From positions 1,240,001 to 1,304,000 of the forward strand of contig NZ_CAJGYV010000001.1 of NCBI RefSeq assembly GCF_904846055.1: a stretch of DNA of 64,000 bases, read 5' to 3'. This DNA is from Psychrobacter ciconiae (GTDB lineage: Bacteria; Pseudomonadota; Gammaproteobacteria; Pseudomonadales; Moraxellaceae). Positions 46,993-57,176 of the stretch are shown piece by piece; the first letter of the stretch is position 1, and the number at the start of each line of letters is the position of its first letter. The notes below the pieces were generated by a model. That model made no database searches and was not told the DNA's origin. It saw nothing but the letters and a program-made list of their open reading frames with translations. A program made the position numbers and the translations under genes.

Positions 46993-48153
46993 ATGCGCAA
47001 AAACTTCCGTCAAGTCACCATCGTTGCCATGATGACTGCCGCTATGGCATTAAGTGCTTGTAATAAAAGCAATAATGAAACGACTACCCAAAACTCTAGT
47101 GCCGATAGCGGTTCAACGGCACAAGCTTCAAAAAACACCACCGCCGCTGCTGACAAAAATGACGCCATCGCCATGACCATCACGGGCGCAGGGGCATCGT
47201 TTCCGCAGCCGATTTATGCCAAATGGTCAGCCGATTATCACCAAAAAACCGGCGGTCAAGTCAATTATCAATCGATTGGCTCTTCAGGCGGCATCAAGCA
47301 AATCATCGCAGGGACGGTGGATTTTGGGGCGTCAGATGCGCCAATGACGGTTGAAGAATTGGCTGCCAATAACTTGATTCAGTTTCCAACGGTGATTGGC
47401 GGCGTCGTTCCGGTGGTCAATATCAAAGGCATTGCCGCAGGGGCGCTAAAGCTTGATGGCAAAACGCTTGCGGATATTTATTTAGGCAACATTAAAACAT
47501 GGAACGACCCTGCCATCAGCAAATTAAACCCAGAGCTTAGCTTGCCGGATGCGGCAATTACCACCGTATTTCGCTCGGATGGCTCAGGGACGACCTTTAA
47601 CTTTACTGATTATTTAGCAAAAGTATCTCCCGATTGGCAAAGTAAAGTCGGTGTGGATAAATCGGTGAATTGGCCAACCGCGAAGCAAGGCGCCGCAGGA
47701 AAAGGCAATGAGGGCGTGGCAAGTTATGTGGCTCGAATGAACAACTCTATCGGCTATGTTGAATATGCCTTTGCCAAACAAAACAACATGGCACACGTGG
47801 CGCTAGAAAATGCGGCAGGAAATATCGTTCAGCCGTCAACCGAAAGCTTTGCCGCGGCAGGGGATATTGATTGGTCGCAGCAAGCGGGATTTTATAAAGT
47901 TATTACCAATTCGGAAACCGCAAACGCGTGGCCAATTGCGGCAGCGACCTTTATTTTGATGAATAAAACGCCAAAAGATGCCAAGCAAGCGGCAGGAGTT
48001 CTTACCTTTTTCAACTGGGCATTTGATGAGGGCGATAAAGAAGCGTTAGCGCTTGATTATGTGCCGTTTTCGGACACTGCCGTCGCCTTATTTAAAGACA
48101 GTTGGAAGCAAGTGGTTGATAGCGAGGGTAAGCCGGTATTTGAGCCGAAATAA
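46993..48153 (+). CDS. pstS: Phosphate ABC transporter substrate-binding protein PstS
   Basis: 386-residue periplasmic phosphate-binding protein. The signal segment FRQVTIVAMMTAAMALSAC ends in a lipobox-like LSAC, so it may be a lipoprotein. A Ser/Thr/Asn-rich linker follows, then the mature domain ITGAGASFPQPIYAKW. The phosphate-contacting motifs SIGSSGGIKQI, DFGASDAPMT and TVFRSDGSGTTFNFTDYL are intact. AGGAG lies just before the ATG. First gene of pstSCAB-phoU. Confidence 0.95.
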   Translation: MRKNFRQVTIVAMMTAAMALSACNKSNNETTTQNSSADSGSTAQASKNTTAAADKNDAIAMTITGAGASFPQPIYAKWSADYHQKTGGQVNYQSIGSSGGIKQIIAGTVDFGASDAPMTVEELAANNLIQFPTVIGGVVPVVNIKGIAAGALKLDGKTLADIYLGNIKTWNDPAISKLNPELSLPDAAITTVFRSDGSGTTFNFTDYLAKVSPDWQSKVGVDKSVNWPTAKQGAAGKGNEGVASYVARMNNSIGYVEYAFAKQNNMAHVALENAAGNIVQPSTESFAAAGDIDWSQQAGFYKVITNSETANAWPIAAATFILMNKTPKDAKQAAGVLTFFNWAFDEGDKEALALDYVPFSDTAVALFKDSWKQVVDSEGKPVFEPK

Positions 48154-48239
48154 GTTTGATGAACTGGATTAAAGCGTTATTTTCGTTAATAAAAAATAGC
48201 CGCCTCTCGGCTTAAAAGATGGTTTATGTAGGAACAGTT

Positions 48240-49211
48240 ATGGCAAGCATGGATTCAGCAAACCTCAATATTCAGCAAAAATTGCGCAAGCAGCAGCGTT
48301 TAGATTCGTGGTTTGTCGGCATTACTAAGCTTGCCGCGTTGACCGTTTTGGCAAGTTTGGGGGCGATTTTGGTATCGCTTGTGGTGGGCGCTTGGCCAAG
48401 CATTCAGGCGTTTGGGCTAAGCTTTTATTTCAGCAACCACTGGGATCCGGTGGCAGGGGAGTTTGGGGCACTTGCGCCCATTTACGGCACGATTGCCACC
48501 TCCATCATGGCGCTGGTCATTGCCGTTCCCATCAGCTTTGGCATTGCGATGTTTTTGACCGAGCTTTGCCCAAAAGCGCTGAAAAAGCCTTTAGGAATCG
48601 CCATTGAGCTGCTTGCCGGCATTCCCTCCATCATTTATGGCATGTGGGGTTTGTTTGTGTTTGCGCCGTTTTTTGGCAACCACATTCAGCCTTGGTTGAC
48701 TGAGCATTTAGGCGAGCTGCCCATCATTGGCAAGCTGTTTGTCGGTGCGCCGATGGGAATTGGGCTATTTTGCGCGGCGCTTGTTTTGGCGATTATGATT
48801 ATTCCGTTTATTGCCGCCACCATGCGCGATGTGTTTTTGGTGGTACCAACGCTGCTTAAAGAGTCGGCGTATGGCATGGGGGCGACCACTTGGGAGGTGA
48901 TGACCAAAGTGGTGCTGCCTTATACCAAGTCAGGCGTTGCCGGCGGCATCATTTTGGGGCTTGGTCGCGCGCTTGGGGAAACCATGGCGGTGACCTTTTT
49001 GATTGGCAACACCTTTAATATCAGCCCAAGCTTGTTTGCCTCCGGTGTTTCTATCACCTCAGCTTTGGCCAATGAGTTTGCTGAAGCTGCAACGCCGCTG
49101 CATTTATCGGCGCTGCTCAATTTGGGATTGGTGCTGTTTTTAATTACCTTTTTGGTACTGGCTTGCTCGCGGCTATTGATTGGGCATTTGGACAAGCGCG
49201 CCGGTCACTAG
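48240..49211 (+). CDS. pstC: Phosphate ABC transporter permease PstC
   Basis: 323-residue inner-membrane permease with about six helices. Its binding-protein-dependent transport motif is [27 protein letters not shown] (about residues 230-256), which contacts PstB. An enlarged loop follows helix 1. Start 48240 has AGGA six bases upstream; in-frame ATGs at 48219 and 48249 are alternatives. Located 86 nt after pstS and 58 nt before pstA. Confidence 0.92.
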   Translation: MASMDSANLNIQQKLRKQQRLDSWFVGITKLAALTVLASLGAILVSLVVGAWPSIQAFGLSFYFSNHWDPVAGEFGALAPIYGTIATSIMALVIAVPISFGIAMFLTELCPKALKKPLGIAIELLAGIPSIIYGMWGLFVFAPFFGNHIQPWLTEHLGELPIIGKLFVGAPMGIGLFCAALVLAIMIIPFIAATMRDVFLVVPTLLKESAYGMGATTWEVMTKVVLPYTKSGVAGGIILGLGRALGETMAVTFLIGNTFNISPSLFASGVSITSALANEFAEAATPLHLSALLNLGLVLFLITFLVLACSRLLIGHLDKRAGH

Positions 49212-49269
49212 GCGGCGTGATTGCCGATATTTCATAAAGCGTGCTGCGACATATTTTAGGATAACAATA

Positions 49270-50160
49270 ATGACCACCTTAAGTGCCCGTAACCCAGCGA
49301 CCCAAGCCCCGAGAGTCTTTAATCAGCGCCGCTATCAAAAGCGTAAGCTTTGGAATAAAGTCGGTTTGGGATTTGCCATTTTTGCGATGGGATTTGGCTT
49401 GTTTTGGCTCGGTTGGATTTTGTGGACGCTGGTCAGTCAAGGCATCACCGGGCTGATTGAGATGCCCATTTTTACCCAAGATACGCCGCCGCCGATGAGC
49501 GAGGGTGGTCTTAAAAATGCCATCGTCGGCTCAGTGATGATTTCAGGAGCGGGGCTATTTATTGGGGCGCCGATTGGGCTGCTTGCAGGGATTTATTTGG
49601 CGGAATTTTCAGCAAACAGCCGCCTTGCTCAAGTGATTCGCTTCTTAAATGATATTTTGCTGTCAGCGCCTTCCATCGTGATTGGTTTGTTTGTTTATGC
49701 GCTGATGGTGAAAAACTCGAGCTTTTCAGGTTGGGCAGGGGCGGTGGCTTTGGCACTTATTGTGATTCCGGTGGTGGTTCGAACGACCGAAAATATGCTG
49801 CTGCTGATTCCAAACGCGCTTCGTGAGGCGGCGTTTGCTTTAGGGACGCCCAAATGGAAGTTGGTGCTTCAGGTCACCATGAAAGCGGCGCGAGCAGGGC
49901 TGTTGACCGGAATTTTACTTGCCTTTGCGCGAATTACTGGCGAGACCGCGCCCTTGCTATTTACCGCACTGAACAACCAGTATTTTAGCCTTGATATGGG
50001 GCAGGCGATGGGAAACTTGCCGAACACCATTTATCAATTTGCCATGAGCCCTTATGACAACTGGCACGCGCTGGCGTGGTCGGCGGCGCTGCTGATTACC
50101 TTAAGTGTTTTGACCCTCAACCTTATCGCGCGTTATATCGGCACAAAAGACAGCTATTAA
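49270..50160 (+). CDS. pstA: Phosphate ABC transporter permease PstA
   Basis: 296-residue partner permease of PstC. About six helices; the first is GFAIFAMGFGLFWLGWILWT. The coupling motif is KAARAGLLTGILLAFARITGETAPLLF. A basic N-terminal stretch precedes helix 1. Start 49270 follows AGGATAACAATA; a longer in-frame version starting inside pstC (49180) lacks family support. Confidence 0.93.
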   Translation: MTTLSARNPATQAPRVFNQRRYQKRKLWNKVGLGFAIFAMGFGLFWLGWILWTLVSQGITGLIEMPIFTQDTPPPMSEGGLKNAIVGSVMISGAGLFIGAPIGLLAGIYLAEFSANSRLAQVIRFLNDILLSAPSIVIGLFVYALMVKNSSFSGWAGAVALALIVIPVVVRTTENMLLLIPNALREAAFALGTPKWKLVLQVTMKAARAGLLTGILLAFARITGETAPLLFTALNNQYFSLDMGQAMGNLPNTIYQFAMSPYDNWHALAWSAALLITLSVLTLNLIARYIGTKDSY

Positions 50161-50233
50161 TATAGCCATGAATTAAACCGCCCATTTTAAAAAACTATTT
50201 TTATCAAAACAACGCTTTAACAAGGTAATTCTC

Positions 50234-51160
50234 ATGACCAAAACCCTTAAAAAATCGCGGAATAAATCTATTTTTAACCCTTTTGAGCGTATCAATACCG
50301 CAAAAGCATCGGTAAACGCTCCGGTAACTGGACTGAGCATTGAGCCGCCACTAAACATCGCGCAAATGCTTAGCAGCGCTGAACCGGCGGCAGCGTTTGC
50401 CACCACGACCGCCAAACTTAACGTTCAAAACCTTAACTTTTATTACGGCAAGTTTCATACGCTAAAAAATATCAACATCGACATTCAAGACAAAAAAGTG
50501 ACCGCATTTATTGGACCGTCAGGTTGCGGCAAATCAACGCTTTTGCGAAGCTTTAACCGGATGTTTGATTTGTACCCAAATATGAAAGCCGAAGGTCAGA
50601 TTTACCTTGATGACATGGATATTTTGGCAAAATCAACCGACGTCAATTTACTGCGCTCGCGTGTTGGTATGGTATTTCAAAAGCCCACGCCATTTCCGAT
50701 GTCGATTTTTGACAACGTGGCGTTTGGCGTTCGCCTTTATGAAGCGCTTAGCAAAGCTGAGCTTGCCGATCGCGTCGAGTGGGCGCTTAAAAAAGCCGCG
50801 CTTTGGAATGAGGTTAAAGACAAATTAAACGCCTCGGGATTGTCGTTATCCGGTGGTCAGCAGCAGCGGCTTTGTATTGCGCGAGCTGTTGCAACGCGAC
50901 CTGAAGTGCTGCTCCTTGATGAGCCAACCTCAGCGCTTGACCCGATTTCAACTGGCGCGATTGAGGATTTGATTGAGGATTTAAAGCAAGATTACACCAT
51001 TGCTATCGTCACTCACAATATGCAGCAAGCGGCGCGAATCTCCGATGTGACTGCTTATATGTATTTGGGCGATTTGGTGGAAGTTGGCGCCACCGACCAG
51101 ATTTTTACCAGTCCACAGCAGCAAGCGACGGAAGATTATATTACGGGGCGCTATGGCTAA
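50234..51160 (+). CDS. pstB: Phosphate ABC transporter ATP-binding protein PstB
   Basis: 308-residue ATPase of the Pst importer. Walker [21 protein letters not shown]-loop [17 protein letters not shown], signature [16 protein letters not shown], Walker [15 protein letters not shown] and switch [13 protein letters not shown] are all intact. It is about 50 residues longer than typical PstB because of an N-terminal Ala/Ser/Asn-rich extension (about residues 1-60) before the [16 protein letters not shown] strand. Located 73 nt after pstA. Confidence 0.94.
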   Translation: MTKTLKKSRNKSIFNPFERINTAKASVNAPVTGLSIEPPLNIAQMLSSAEPAAAFATTTAKLNVQNLNFYYGKFHTLKNINIDIQDKKVTAFIGPSGCGKSTLLRSFNRMFDLYPNMKAEGQIYLDDMDILAKSTDVNLLRSRVGMVFQKPTPFPMSIFDNVAFGVRLYEALSKAELADRVEWALKKAALWNEVKDKLNASGLSLSGGQQQRLCIARAVATRPEVLLLDEPTSALDPISTGAIEDLIEDLKQDYTIAIVTHNMQQAARISDVTAYMYLGDLVEVGATDQIFTSPQQQATEDYITGRYG

Positions 51161-51237
51161 TTTTAAAATCTATTAAAATTTTAAGCTGATTATTTTTCAA
51201 ACCATTAAATGATTATTTTAAGTTAGGTAACGCTGCC

Positions 51238-51989
51238 ATGCCGCAATCCTCACCGCACATTTCGCGCCGCTTTGACCAAGAACTGCTTGATGCCTCAAAG
51301 CTGCTATTAACTATGGGACAGTGGCAAGCGAGCTGGTCACCTTTGCCATGCGCGCATTGGTTGAGGGCGATTTTGAGTTAGCTGAACAAGTGATTTCAGG
51401 GGATGACGCCATCAATCAGCTTGAGATGCTCATCGATGAGCGCGTCTTGCTGCTGCTTGCCAAACGCCAACCGGCAGCGCGCGATTTGCGCTTGGTGGTG
51501 GCGATCAGTAAAGGCGTTGTTGATATTGAACGCATCGGCGATGAGGCGGTAAAAATTGCCCAAATGGCGCAAAAAATCATCACCGAGGCACACTCGTATT
51601 GCCATCAAGAAGTTTGGCAATTAAGCAATCAAGTGCGCTTGATGCTGAATTCTGCGCTGATTGCTTTTGAAACTCAAGATGCCAAAGCGGCGTTTTCGGT
51701 GCTGCAAAGCGCCTGCGACGTTGATTTTGAATACCAATCGGCAACACGGGCATTAATGACTTATGTCATGGCGGACGCGCGAACCATTAGCCAAGTCATT
51801 CACCTGCTCTGGGTGCTTCGAGCCCTTGAGCGCATCGGCGACCACGCCCGCAATATCGCCGAGCTTATCATTTATATCTGCTCAGGAACGGACGTTCGCC
51901 ATAGCGATTTTGCCACCGTTCAAAGCGCCATTGAGCAAAGCCAAAACGCTATTGAAAAAAGCCAAAGCGCGGCGCAAAATTTGCTTTAA
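51238..51989 (+). pseudogene. phoU: Phosphate signalling regulator PhoU, frameshifted near the N-terminus
   Basis: PhoU is the helical-bundle protein that joins Pst to PhoR and represses the Pho regulon. The conserved opening (MPQSSPHISRRFDQELLDAS, then KLLLTMG) is encoded from ATG 51238 but that frame stops about 50 codons in. The remaining ~220 residues (VASELVTFAMRALVEGDFEL, AKRQPAARDLRLVV, ERIGDHARNIAELIIYI) continue in another frame from about 51321. The junction lies in CTATGGGACAGTGG (51311-51324). No good internal start or slippery heptamer is seen, so a net loss of one base (modulo three) or a sequencing error is likely. Confidence 0.8.
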
Positions 51990-51992
51990 TGC

Positions 51993-52286
51993 TTACTTAT
52001 TTTCCGGCGTCCAGCCTTGAGCGCGTTCATAATCTTCATTGTCCAAAAATTTATTACGCTGTTCGGTGATAAATTTTTTGGCTTCAGGATCAAGCATGCT
52101 TAAATGATTTTCGTTAATTAGCATGGTTTGATGCTCAAGCCACTCTTTCCAAGCCTTATCCGACACCGTATCTTGAATTTCACGACCAAGCTTGTTGGGA
52201 AACGGTGGGTGCGCCATTTTTGGCAAATCCTGCTGATATTTTCGGCAAAATACCGTGTTGGCTTTGGGATTAAATGTTTCAGTCAT
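51993..52286 (-). CDS. yggX: Probable Fe(2+)-trafficking / oxidative damage protection protein YggX
   Basis: 97-residue YggX-family protein linked to iron-sulfur cluster maintenance and superoxide resistance in enterics. The start [20 protein letters not shown] with the conserved Cys, then the motif [17 protein letters not shown] and the ending [12 protein letters not shown], match the family in length and wording. ATG 52286 preceded by AAGGA is chosen over an in-frame ATG 22 codons upstream. It converges on phoU with only 3 nt between stops. Confidence 0.92.
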   Translation of the reverse strand: MTETFNPKANTVFCRKYQQDLPKMAHPPFPNKLGREIQDTVSDKAWKEWLEHQTMLINENHLSMLDPEAKKFITEQRNKFLDNEDYERAQGWTPENK

Positions 52287-52406
52287 TATCTTTATCCTTA
52301 TTATAAAATTAATTGCCCCGTTATCATAACAAATGGCGTAAGGATTGGGCAAAAAAGAGCGTTTTAAAAATTGGGATTAAAAAAATCAACTTTTAAAGTT
52401 TTAGCC

Positions 52407-52438
52407 AAAAAAATACCCACGATAACGCAGGTATTTTT
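52407..52438 (-). terminator. Terminator downstream of argH
   Basis: On the minus strand a stem AATACC..CG / CG..GGTATT with a small internal loop is followed by a long T-run, just after the argH stop. Confidence 0.65.
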
Positions 52439-52457
52439 GTTTTAATTGAATGACCAA

Positions 52458-53948
52458 TTATGCAAATTTTTCTAATCGCTTGCGACCGCGCTCAATTGCC
52501 CGCTTGACCTGATTTGGTGCGGTTCCGCCTAGATGGTCGCGAGCGGCAAGTGAGCCTTCTAGCGTTAGATAATCAAACACATCATCGCCAATGGCATCAC
52601 TAAACTGCTGCAACTGCTCAAGTCGCAATTCGCTTAAATCAACGCCCTCACGGATTGCCAAAGCAACGGCATTGCCAACCACTTCATGAGCATCGCGGAA
52701 CGCCACCCCGCGGCGAACCAAATAATCTGCCAAATCGGTGGCGGTGGCATAGCCTTTCATGGTGGCAGCGCGCATGTTATCGGCGTTTGGGGTGATGTTT
52801 GGTAGCATATCAGCAAATGCCAAAAGCGATCCAGTTAAGGTATCCACGCAATCAAACAGCGGCTCTTTGTCTTCTTGGTTGTCTTTATTATAAGCCAGCG
52901 GCTGATTTTTCATGAGCGTTAATAGCGTGGTTAATTGCCCAAATACGCGCGCCGCTTTACCGCGAACCAATTCTGGAACGTCAGGATTTTTCTTTTGCGG
53001 CATGATGGACGAGCCGGTGCAAAAGCGGTCAGGAATTTGCACAAAGCCAAACTGAGCGCTCATCCAAAGGATAATCTCCTCGCTCATTCTTGATAAGTGC
53101 ATCATTAAAATGGACGCCGCCGAGGTAAACTCAATGGCAAAATCACGGTCAGACACCGCATCCAGTGAGTTTTGGCAAATACCTTCAAAGCCTAACAATT
53201 TAGCAGTGATGGTGCGGTCAATCGGAAAGGTCGTTCCGGCAAGCGCCGCGCTACCAAGGGGCATCTGATTGATGCGGCGGCGCGCGTCAATAAAGCGCTC
53301 GGTATCGCGACCTAGCATCTCAAACCAAGCCATCACGTGATGACCAAAGCTGACCGGCTGCGCCGTTTGTAAATGGGTAAATCCGGGCATGATAGTTGCA
53401 GTATGTTTAGCTGCAAGGTCTAACAGTCCGCTTTGCAGTTTCACCAGCAGGGCGACGATATTGTCGGTTTCCTCGCGCAGCCAAAGCCGGATGTCGGTGG
53501 CAACTTGGTCATTGCGGCTGCGACCGGTGTGCAGTTTTTTGCCGACCGCGCCGATGATATCGGTCAATCGCGATTCGACGTTCATGTGGACGTCTTCAAG
53601 CGCAAGCGACCACTGAAATTGACCGGCTTCAATCTCGCTTAGCACTTGCTTGAGACCATCGATGATGGTGGCAACATCATCTTTAGTTAAAATTCCGCAC
53701 TCGCCAAGCATGGTCGCATGAGCAATCGACCCTTCGATGTCGTGGCGGGCAAAGCGCTGGTCGAAACCTACGGAGGCGGTAAAGGCGGCCACAAAGCTGT
53801 CGGTGGCTTCGCTAAATCTGCCGCCCCACATTTGCTGACCAACACTTTCGTTAGCACTTGGTGAAGTTGTGCTAGTATTGTTTTGAGTCGTATTATCTAT
53901 TGGGCTATTTGAATCAGGATTCGAGACGTTTGAAGAGTTGGCGTTCAT
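52458..53948 (-). CDS. argH: Argininosuccinate lyase
   Basis: 496-residue tetrameric enzyme that splits argininosuccinate into arginine and fumarate. The fumarase-superfamily signature is [20 protein letters not shown] (about residue 303). [14 protein letters not shown] and [17 protein letters not shown] carry further active-site residues. About 35 Ser/Asn/Thr-rich residues precede the normal start region [10 protein letters not shown], so translation may begin further in. Its 5' end lies against or over the divergent algZ start, the Pseudomonas-like argH/algZ arrangement. Confidence 0.94.
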   Translation of the reverse strand: MNANSSNVSNPDSNSPIDNTTQNNTSTTSPSANESVGQQMWGGRFSEATDSFVAAFTASVGFDQRFARHDIEGSIAHATMLGECGILTKDDVATIIDGLKQVLSEIEAGQFQWSLALEDVHMNVESRLTDIIGAVGKKLHTGRSRNDQVATDIRLWLREETDNIVALLVKLQSGLLDLAAKHTATIMPGFTHLQTAQPVSFGHHVMAWFEMLGRDTERFIDARRRINQMPLGSAALAGTTFPIDRTITAKLLGFEGICQNSLDAVSDRDFAIEFTSAASILMMHLSRMSEEIILWMSAQFGFVQIPDRFCTGSSIMPQKKNPDVPELVRGKAARVFGQLTTLLTLMKNQPLAYNKDNQEDKEPLFDCVDTLTGSLLAFADMLPNITPNADNMRAATMKGYATATDLADYLVRRGVAFRDAHEVVGNAVALAIREGVDLSELRLEQLQQFSDAIGDDVFDYLTLEGSLAARDHLGGTAPNQVKRAIERGRKRLEKFA

Positions 53949-55081
53949 ATCGGTCTAAGACAAGTCAGGTGAATGAGACCTCAAGTATAGCAAAGGATGA
54001 GGTCGCGTTACTAGCTGAGCGCTTAGAGTTTTTTATTCCAAAGCTGATGGGAATGCTGAAGCCTTGGCAATGGCTGTTGTATATTTTGACGTGGTCGCTG
54101 TTTGTCACGGTCATCGATCGGCAAAACTTTGCCAACCTTGATGGCTTTATGGTGAAGTTTGCCAGCCGTGCGTTTCAAAACAGCTTAACGATCATTCCTG
54201 CACTTTACTTAATTGACTATTGGCGACCGATATTTAAGCGTATGAACCCATTGCGGGTTTGCGTTTATGTACTGCTGCTTTTGGTGACAGGATCTATCAT
54301 TACCATCATGCTTGCCATGCTCATCAAAATCAATTTGGGCATCATCGAGTATCATCAGCAAAGGTTTGTCATTAACACGGTTATCAATGCGGTAATAACG
54401 GCAGGATTTACCTTGGTGTTTTTACTTTACTTTATGCGCCGCTACGAAGAGCTGTCCGCGCTTAAATTGTCCTTTGAACAAAAGCTCAAAGCGCAAAATG
54501 ACATTATGAAAGCCCGAATAGCGCCGCATTTTTTCTTTAATACCATCAACAGCTTAACGTCGCTCATTGAATCTAACCCACCGCGAGCTTCTGAGCTGTT
54601 GCAGCACATCTCAGCGCTGTTTCGAGCAAGCTTTAGCGGTGCTCGCGATATCAGCTTTGAAGAAGAGGTGGCGCTTTGTAAGCATTATTTGGCAATTGAG
54701 TCTTGTCGGCTTTCTGATAAATTAATCGTTCACTGGCAGCTTCCTGATGATGATGTCATGTATGACATGGTCATCACCGCCCTCACCTTACAAAGCGTTC
54801 TTGAAAAAATGCTGTTAAACGTGGTCGAAAGCACTACCGAAACCATTGTTATCAATATTGAGGCGCAGTGGCGACAGCATCGAGTGAATATTGTGGTGAC
54901 CGTTCAGCTGCCAAGTAAAACTTTCGTGGTGGCACAAAATCTGCGTCAGCATATCGATTTTCGCTTGCAAGCTGAGCGACTGCAAATGTATTTTGGTCAA
55001 AGCGCTTATATCAATAGTGATGTGAATAACAAACAGGTGACCACCATCATCAACTATCCCTTGCAAGATGTCAGCATTTAG
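53900..55081 (+). CDS. algZ: Sensor histidine kinase of the AlgZ/FimS (LytS) type, degenerate ATPase domain
   Basis: Up to 393 residues. Four membrane helices (about residues 55-180), then the His-kinase motif [24 protein letters not shown] with its phosphoacceptor His. The C-terminal part, aligned with the LytS ATP-binding domain, lacks the usual N-box and the glycine-rich DxGxG/GxGL motifs. In Pseudomonas AlgZ/FimS works with AlgR on twitching and alginate genes. The start is uncertain: TTG 53900 overlaps argH by 49 nt, and GTG 53969 would give about 370 residues. algR follows. Confidence 0.8.
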   Translation: MGYLNQDSRRLKSWRSYRSKTSQVNETSSIAKDEVALLAERLEFFIPKLMGMLKPWQWLLYILTWSLFVTVIDRQNFANLDGFMVKFASRAFQNSLTIIPALYLIDYWRPIFKRMNPLRVCVYVLLLLVTGSIITIMLAMLIKINLGIIEYHQQRFVINTVINAVITAGFTLVFLLYFMRRYEELSALKLSFEQKLKAQNDIMKARIAPHFFFNTINSLTSLIESNPPRASELLQHISALFRASFSGARDISFEEEVALCKHYLAIESCRLSDKLIVHWQLPDDDVMYDMVITALTLQSVLEKMLLNVVESTTETIVINIEAQWRQHRVNIVVTVQLPSKTFVVAQNLRQHIDFRLQAERLQMYFGQSAYINSDVNNKQVTTIINYPLQDVSI

Positions 55082-55235
55082 CGCTATATTCAGTGGAAGG
55101 TATCAACGCGCTTTCTTGAGCTAAAATAATGGTTTGGCATAATTGTTGCAAACTTTGAAGCGGCAGGTTAAGTGTTAAGATTTCATAAAGATGATGTTTG
55201 GGCTGGTGGTCAGTTAGACGCAACAGAGGAAGGTT

Positions 55236-55973
55236 ATGCGGATTGTAATTTGTGATGATGAGCCACTTGCTCGCGAGCGGTTGGTGCGGATAGTTCAAGA
55301 GTCAGGTCATAAGGTGGTTGCCCAAGCAGCAACAGGCGCTGAAGCCATTACAGCGGTAAAAACAACCCAGCCCGACGTTATCTTACTGGATATTCGGATG
55401 CCTGAGATGGATGGTGTCCGCTGCGCGCAAGCGTTAAATGCCCTTGAGCATCCGCCAGCTATCATTTTTGTGACGGCTTATGACCATTATGCGATTGCAG
55501 CGTTCAAAGCCAATGCCATTGGTTATTTGCTCAAGCCTGCCAACAAAGATGAGCTGCTTGAGGCGTTATCAAAAGCCAAAAATTTAAATGCCGCTCAGCT
55601 CAACGCCATCAGGCAGCTTGAAGATCCAACTGCAAGACCGCTTCGTGAAAATATAGCGGCTCGAACCCACCGCGGTATGGAATTAATTCCGCTTAAAGAC
55701 ATTTATTATTTTACGGCCGATCAAAAGTATGTCAAAGTGCGCCATAAAGGCGGCATCGTCTTGATTGATGAGACGCTCAAAGAGCTTGAGCAAGAGTTTG
55801 GCGAGCGCTTATTTCGCGTTCATCGCAATGCCATTATCAATTTGGGATTTTTAGATTATTTAGAGTCGATTGATTCAGGGCAGTATCAAGTTCGCTTTAA
55901 GAACATTGATGAAACCTTAGCCGTTAGCCGCCGTCACCTGCCAGCGCTGCGCGACAAAATCCAAAGCATGTAG
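55236..55973 (+). CDS. algR: LytTR-family response regulator AlgR
   Basis: 245 residues. The receiver domain has the acidic pocket ICDDEPLARERLV, phosphoacceptor Asp in VILLDIRMPEMDG (about residue 54), Thr in IIFVTAYDHYAI and Lys in LLKPANKDEL. The LytTR DNA-binding domain follows (YYFTADQKYVKVRH, ERLFRVHRNAIINL, SRRHLPALRDKI). AGGAAGG precedes the ATG. Cognate of the upstream AlgZ-like kinase, as in Pseudomonas. Confidence 0.92.
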   Translation: MRIVICDDEPLARERLVRIVQESGHKVVAQAATGAEAITAVKTTQPDVILLDIRMPEMDGVRCAQALNALEHPPAIIFVTAYDHYAIAAFKANAIGYLLKPANKDELLEALSKAKNLNAAQLNAIRQLEDPTARPLRENIAARTHRGMELIPLKDIYYFTADQKYVKVRHKGGIVLIDETLKELEQEFGERLFRVHRNAIINLGFLDYLESIDSGQYQVRFKNIDETLAVSRRHLPALRDKIQSM

Positions 55974-56153
55974 CTTTTATTGGGCAGCCCTTAAGACGTG
56001 CTATTTTAACCTTAAAAGTCTGGTAGGATGTCATAACAGCGCAATCTTAACCATGTGGTCATACCATCATGCCCTTATTTATGCTTAAATAGGGGTATTT
56101 TTTTGCGCAACGACCGATTGGCAACCCTTTTAAGAGTGACCACTGAGAGCATT

Positions 56154-57176
56154 ATGACAAAGCAACCCTCTACCATTTCGACCTTGACCATTGCCACCCG
56201 CCAAAGCCCACTTGCGCTTTGGCAAGCTGAGCACATCCGCGACCGACTGCTTGAATTGTATCCTGATTTGACCATTCATCTGCTCAAAATTGTCACTAAG
56301 GGTGACAAAATCTTGGACACGCCATTGGCAAAAATCGGTGGAAAAGGCCTGTTTGTCAAAGAGCTTGAGCAGGCCATGTATGATAAAACCGCCGACATTG
56401 CCGTGCATTCGCTCAAAGACGTGCCGATGGTGCTGCCAAAAGGTTTGATGCTTGGGGCTTATTGCGAGCGCGCCGCGCCGACCGATGCGTTTGTGTCAAA
56501 TAACTACAATAGCTTGGATGAGCTGCCAAATGGGGCGGTGGTTGGCACCTCAAGCCTGCGCCGTCAGTGCCAAATCAAGCATTACCGACCAGATTTGCAA
56601 ATCAAAACGCTTCGCGGCAACGTGGGAACAAGACTTTCAAAGCTTGATGCCGGCGATTATGACGCGATTATTTTGGCAACCAGTGGTCTTCAGCGCATTC
56701 ATTTAGATGAGCGCATCAAAGGCGAGCTTGATATTGAGGTGAGCCTGCCTGCTGTCGGTCAAGGGGCGCTTGCGATTGAATGCCGCGAGGGCGATGAGGC
56801 AGTTCTTAAGCTGCTTGCGCCATTAAATGATGATCAAGCAAGAATCCGCCTCATTGCTGAACGCGCCTTAAACCGTCATTTAGAAGGCGGCTGCCAAGTG
56901 CCGATTGCCGCGTTTGCGGTTCTTGAAAATGAGAATGAAAACAACAGCAACAGCGAAAATAACAGCAACAATAACCAAACCCTTTGGCTTCGTGGTCGCG
57001 TCGGTCAAGCCGACGGTAGCGTGTTGTTAAAAGCTGAGAAACGCATTACGCTTCAAGGATCGCAAGCTGATAAAGAATCCCAAGCCAATCAGCTGGGCAT
57101 TGATGTCGCCGAGCAGCTGCTTGCCAAAGGCGCCGGCGAGATTTTAGCGGCGATTTATCATGACAATGACCACTGA
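56154..57176 (+). CDS. hemC: Porphobilinogen deaminase (hydroxymethylbilane synthase)
   Basis: 340-residue haem-pathway enzyme joining four porphobilinogens. Present are [40 protein letters not shown] (catalytic Asp), and [11 protein letters not shown]. The dipyrromethane-cofactor Cys is in [12 protein letters not shown]. After this comes an unusual Asn/Glu/Ser-rich insertion (bases about 56926-56981). ATG 56154 starts the conserved region; an in-frame ATG at 56055 adds unrelated residues. It overlaps hemD by 17 nt. Confidence 0.94.
   Translation: MTKQPSTISTLTIATRQSPLALWQAEHIRDRLLELYPDLTIHLLKIVTKGDKILDTPLAKIGGKGLFVKELEQAMYDKTADIAVHSLKDVPMVLPKGLMLGAYCERAAPTDAFVSNNYNSLDELPNGAVVGTSSLRRQCQIKHYRPDLQIKTLRGNVGTRLSKLDAGDYDAIILATSGLQRIHLDERIKGELDIEVSLPAVGQGALAIECREGDEAVLKLLAPLNDDQARIRLIAERALNRHLEGGCQVPIAAFAVLENENENNSNSENNSNNNQTLWLRGRVGQADGSVLLKAEKRITLQGSQADKESQANQLGIDVAEQLLAKGAGEILAAIYHDNDH

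Noticed and set aside
51300..51325. Programmed ribosomal frameshifting in phoU
   Set aside because: No X XXY YYZ slippery heptamer or downstream pseudoknot is visible at the junction. An indel or sequencing error is simpler.
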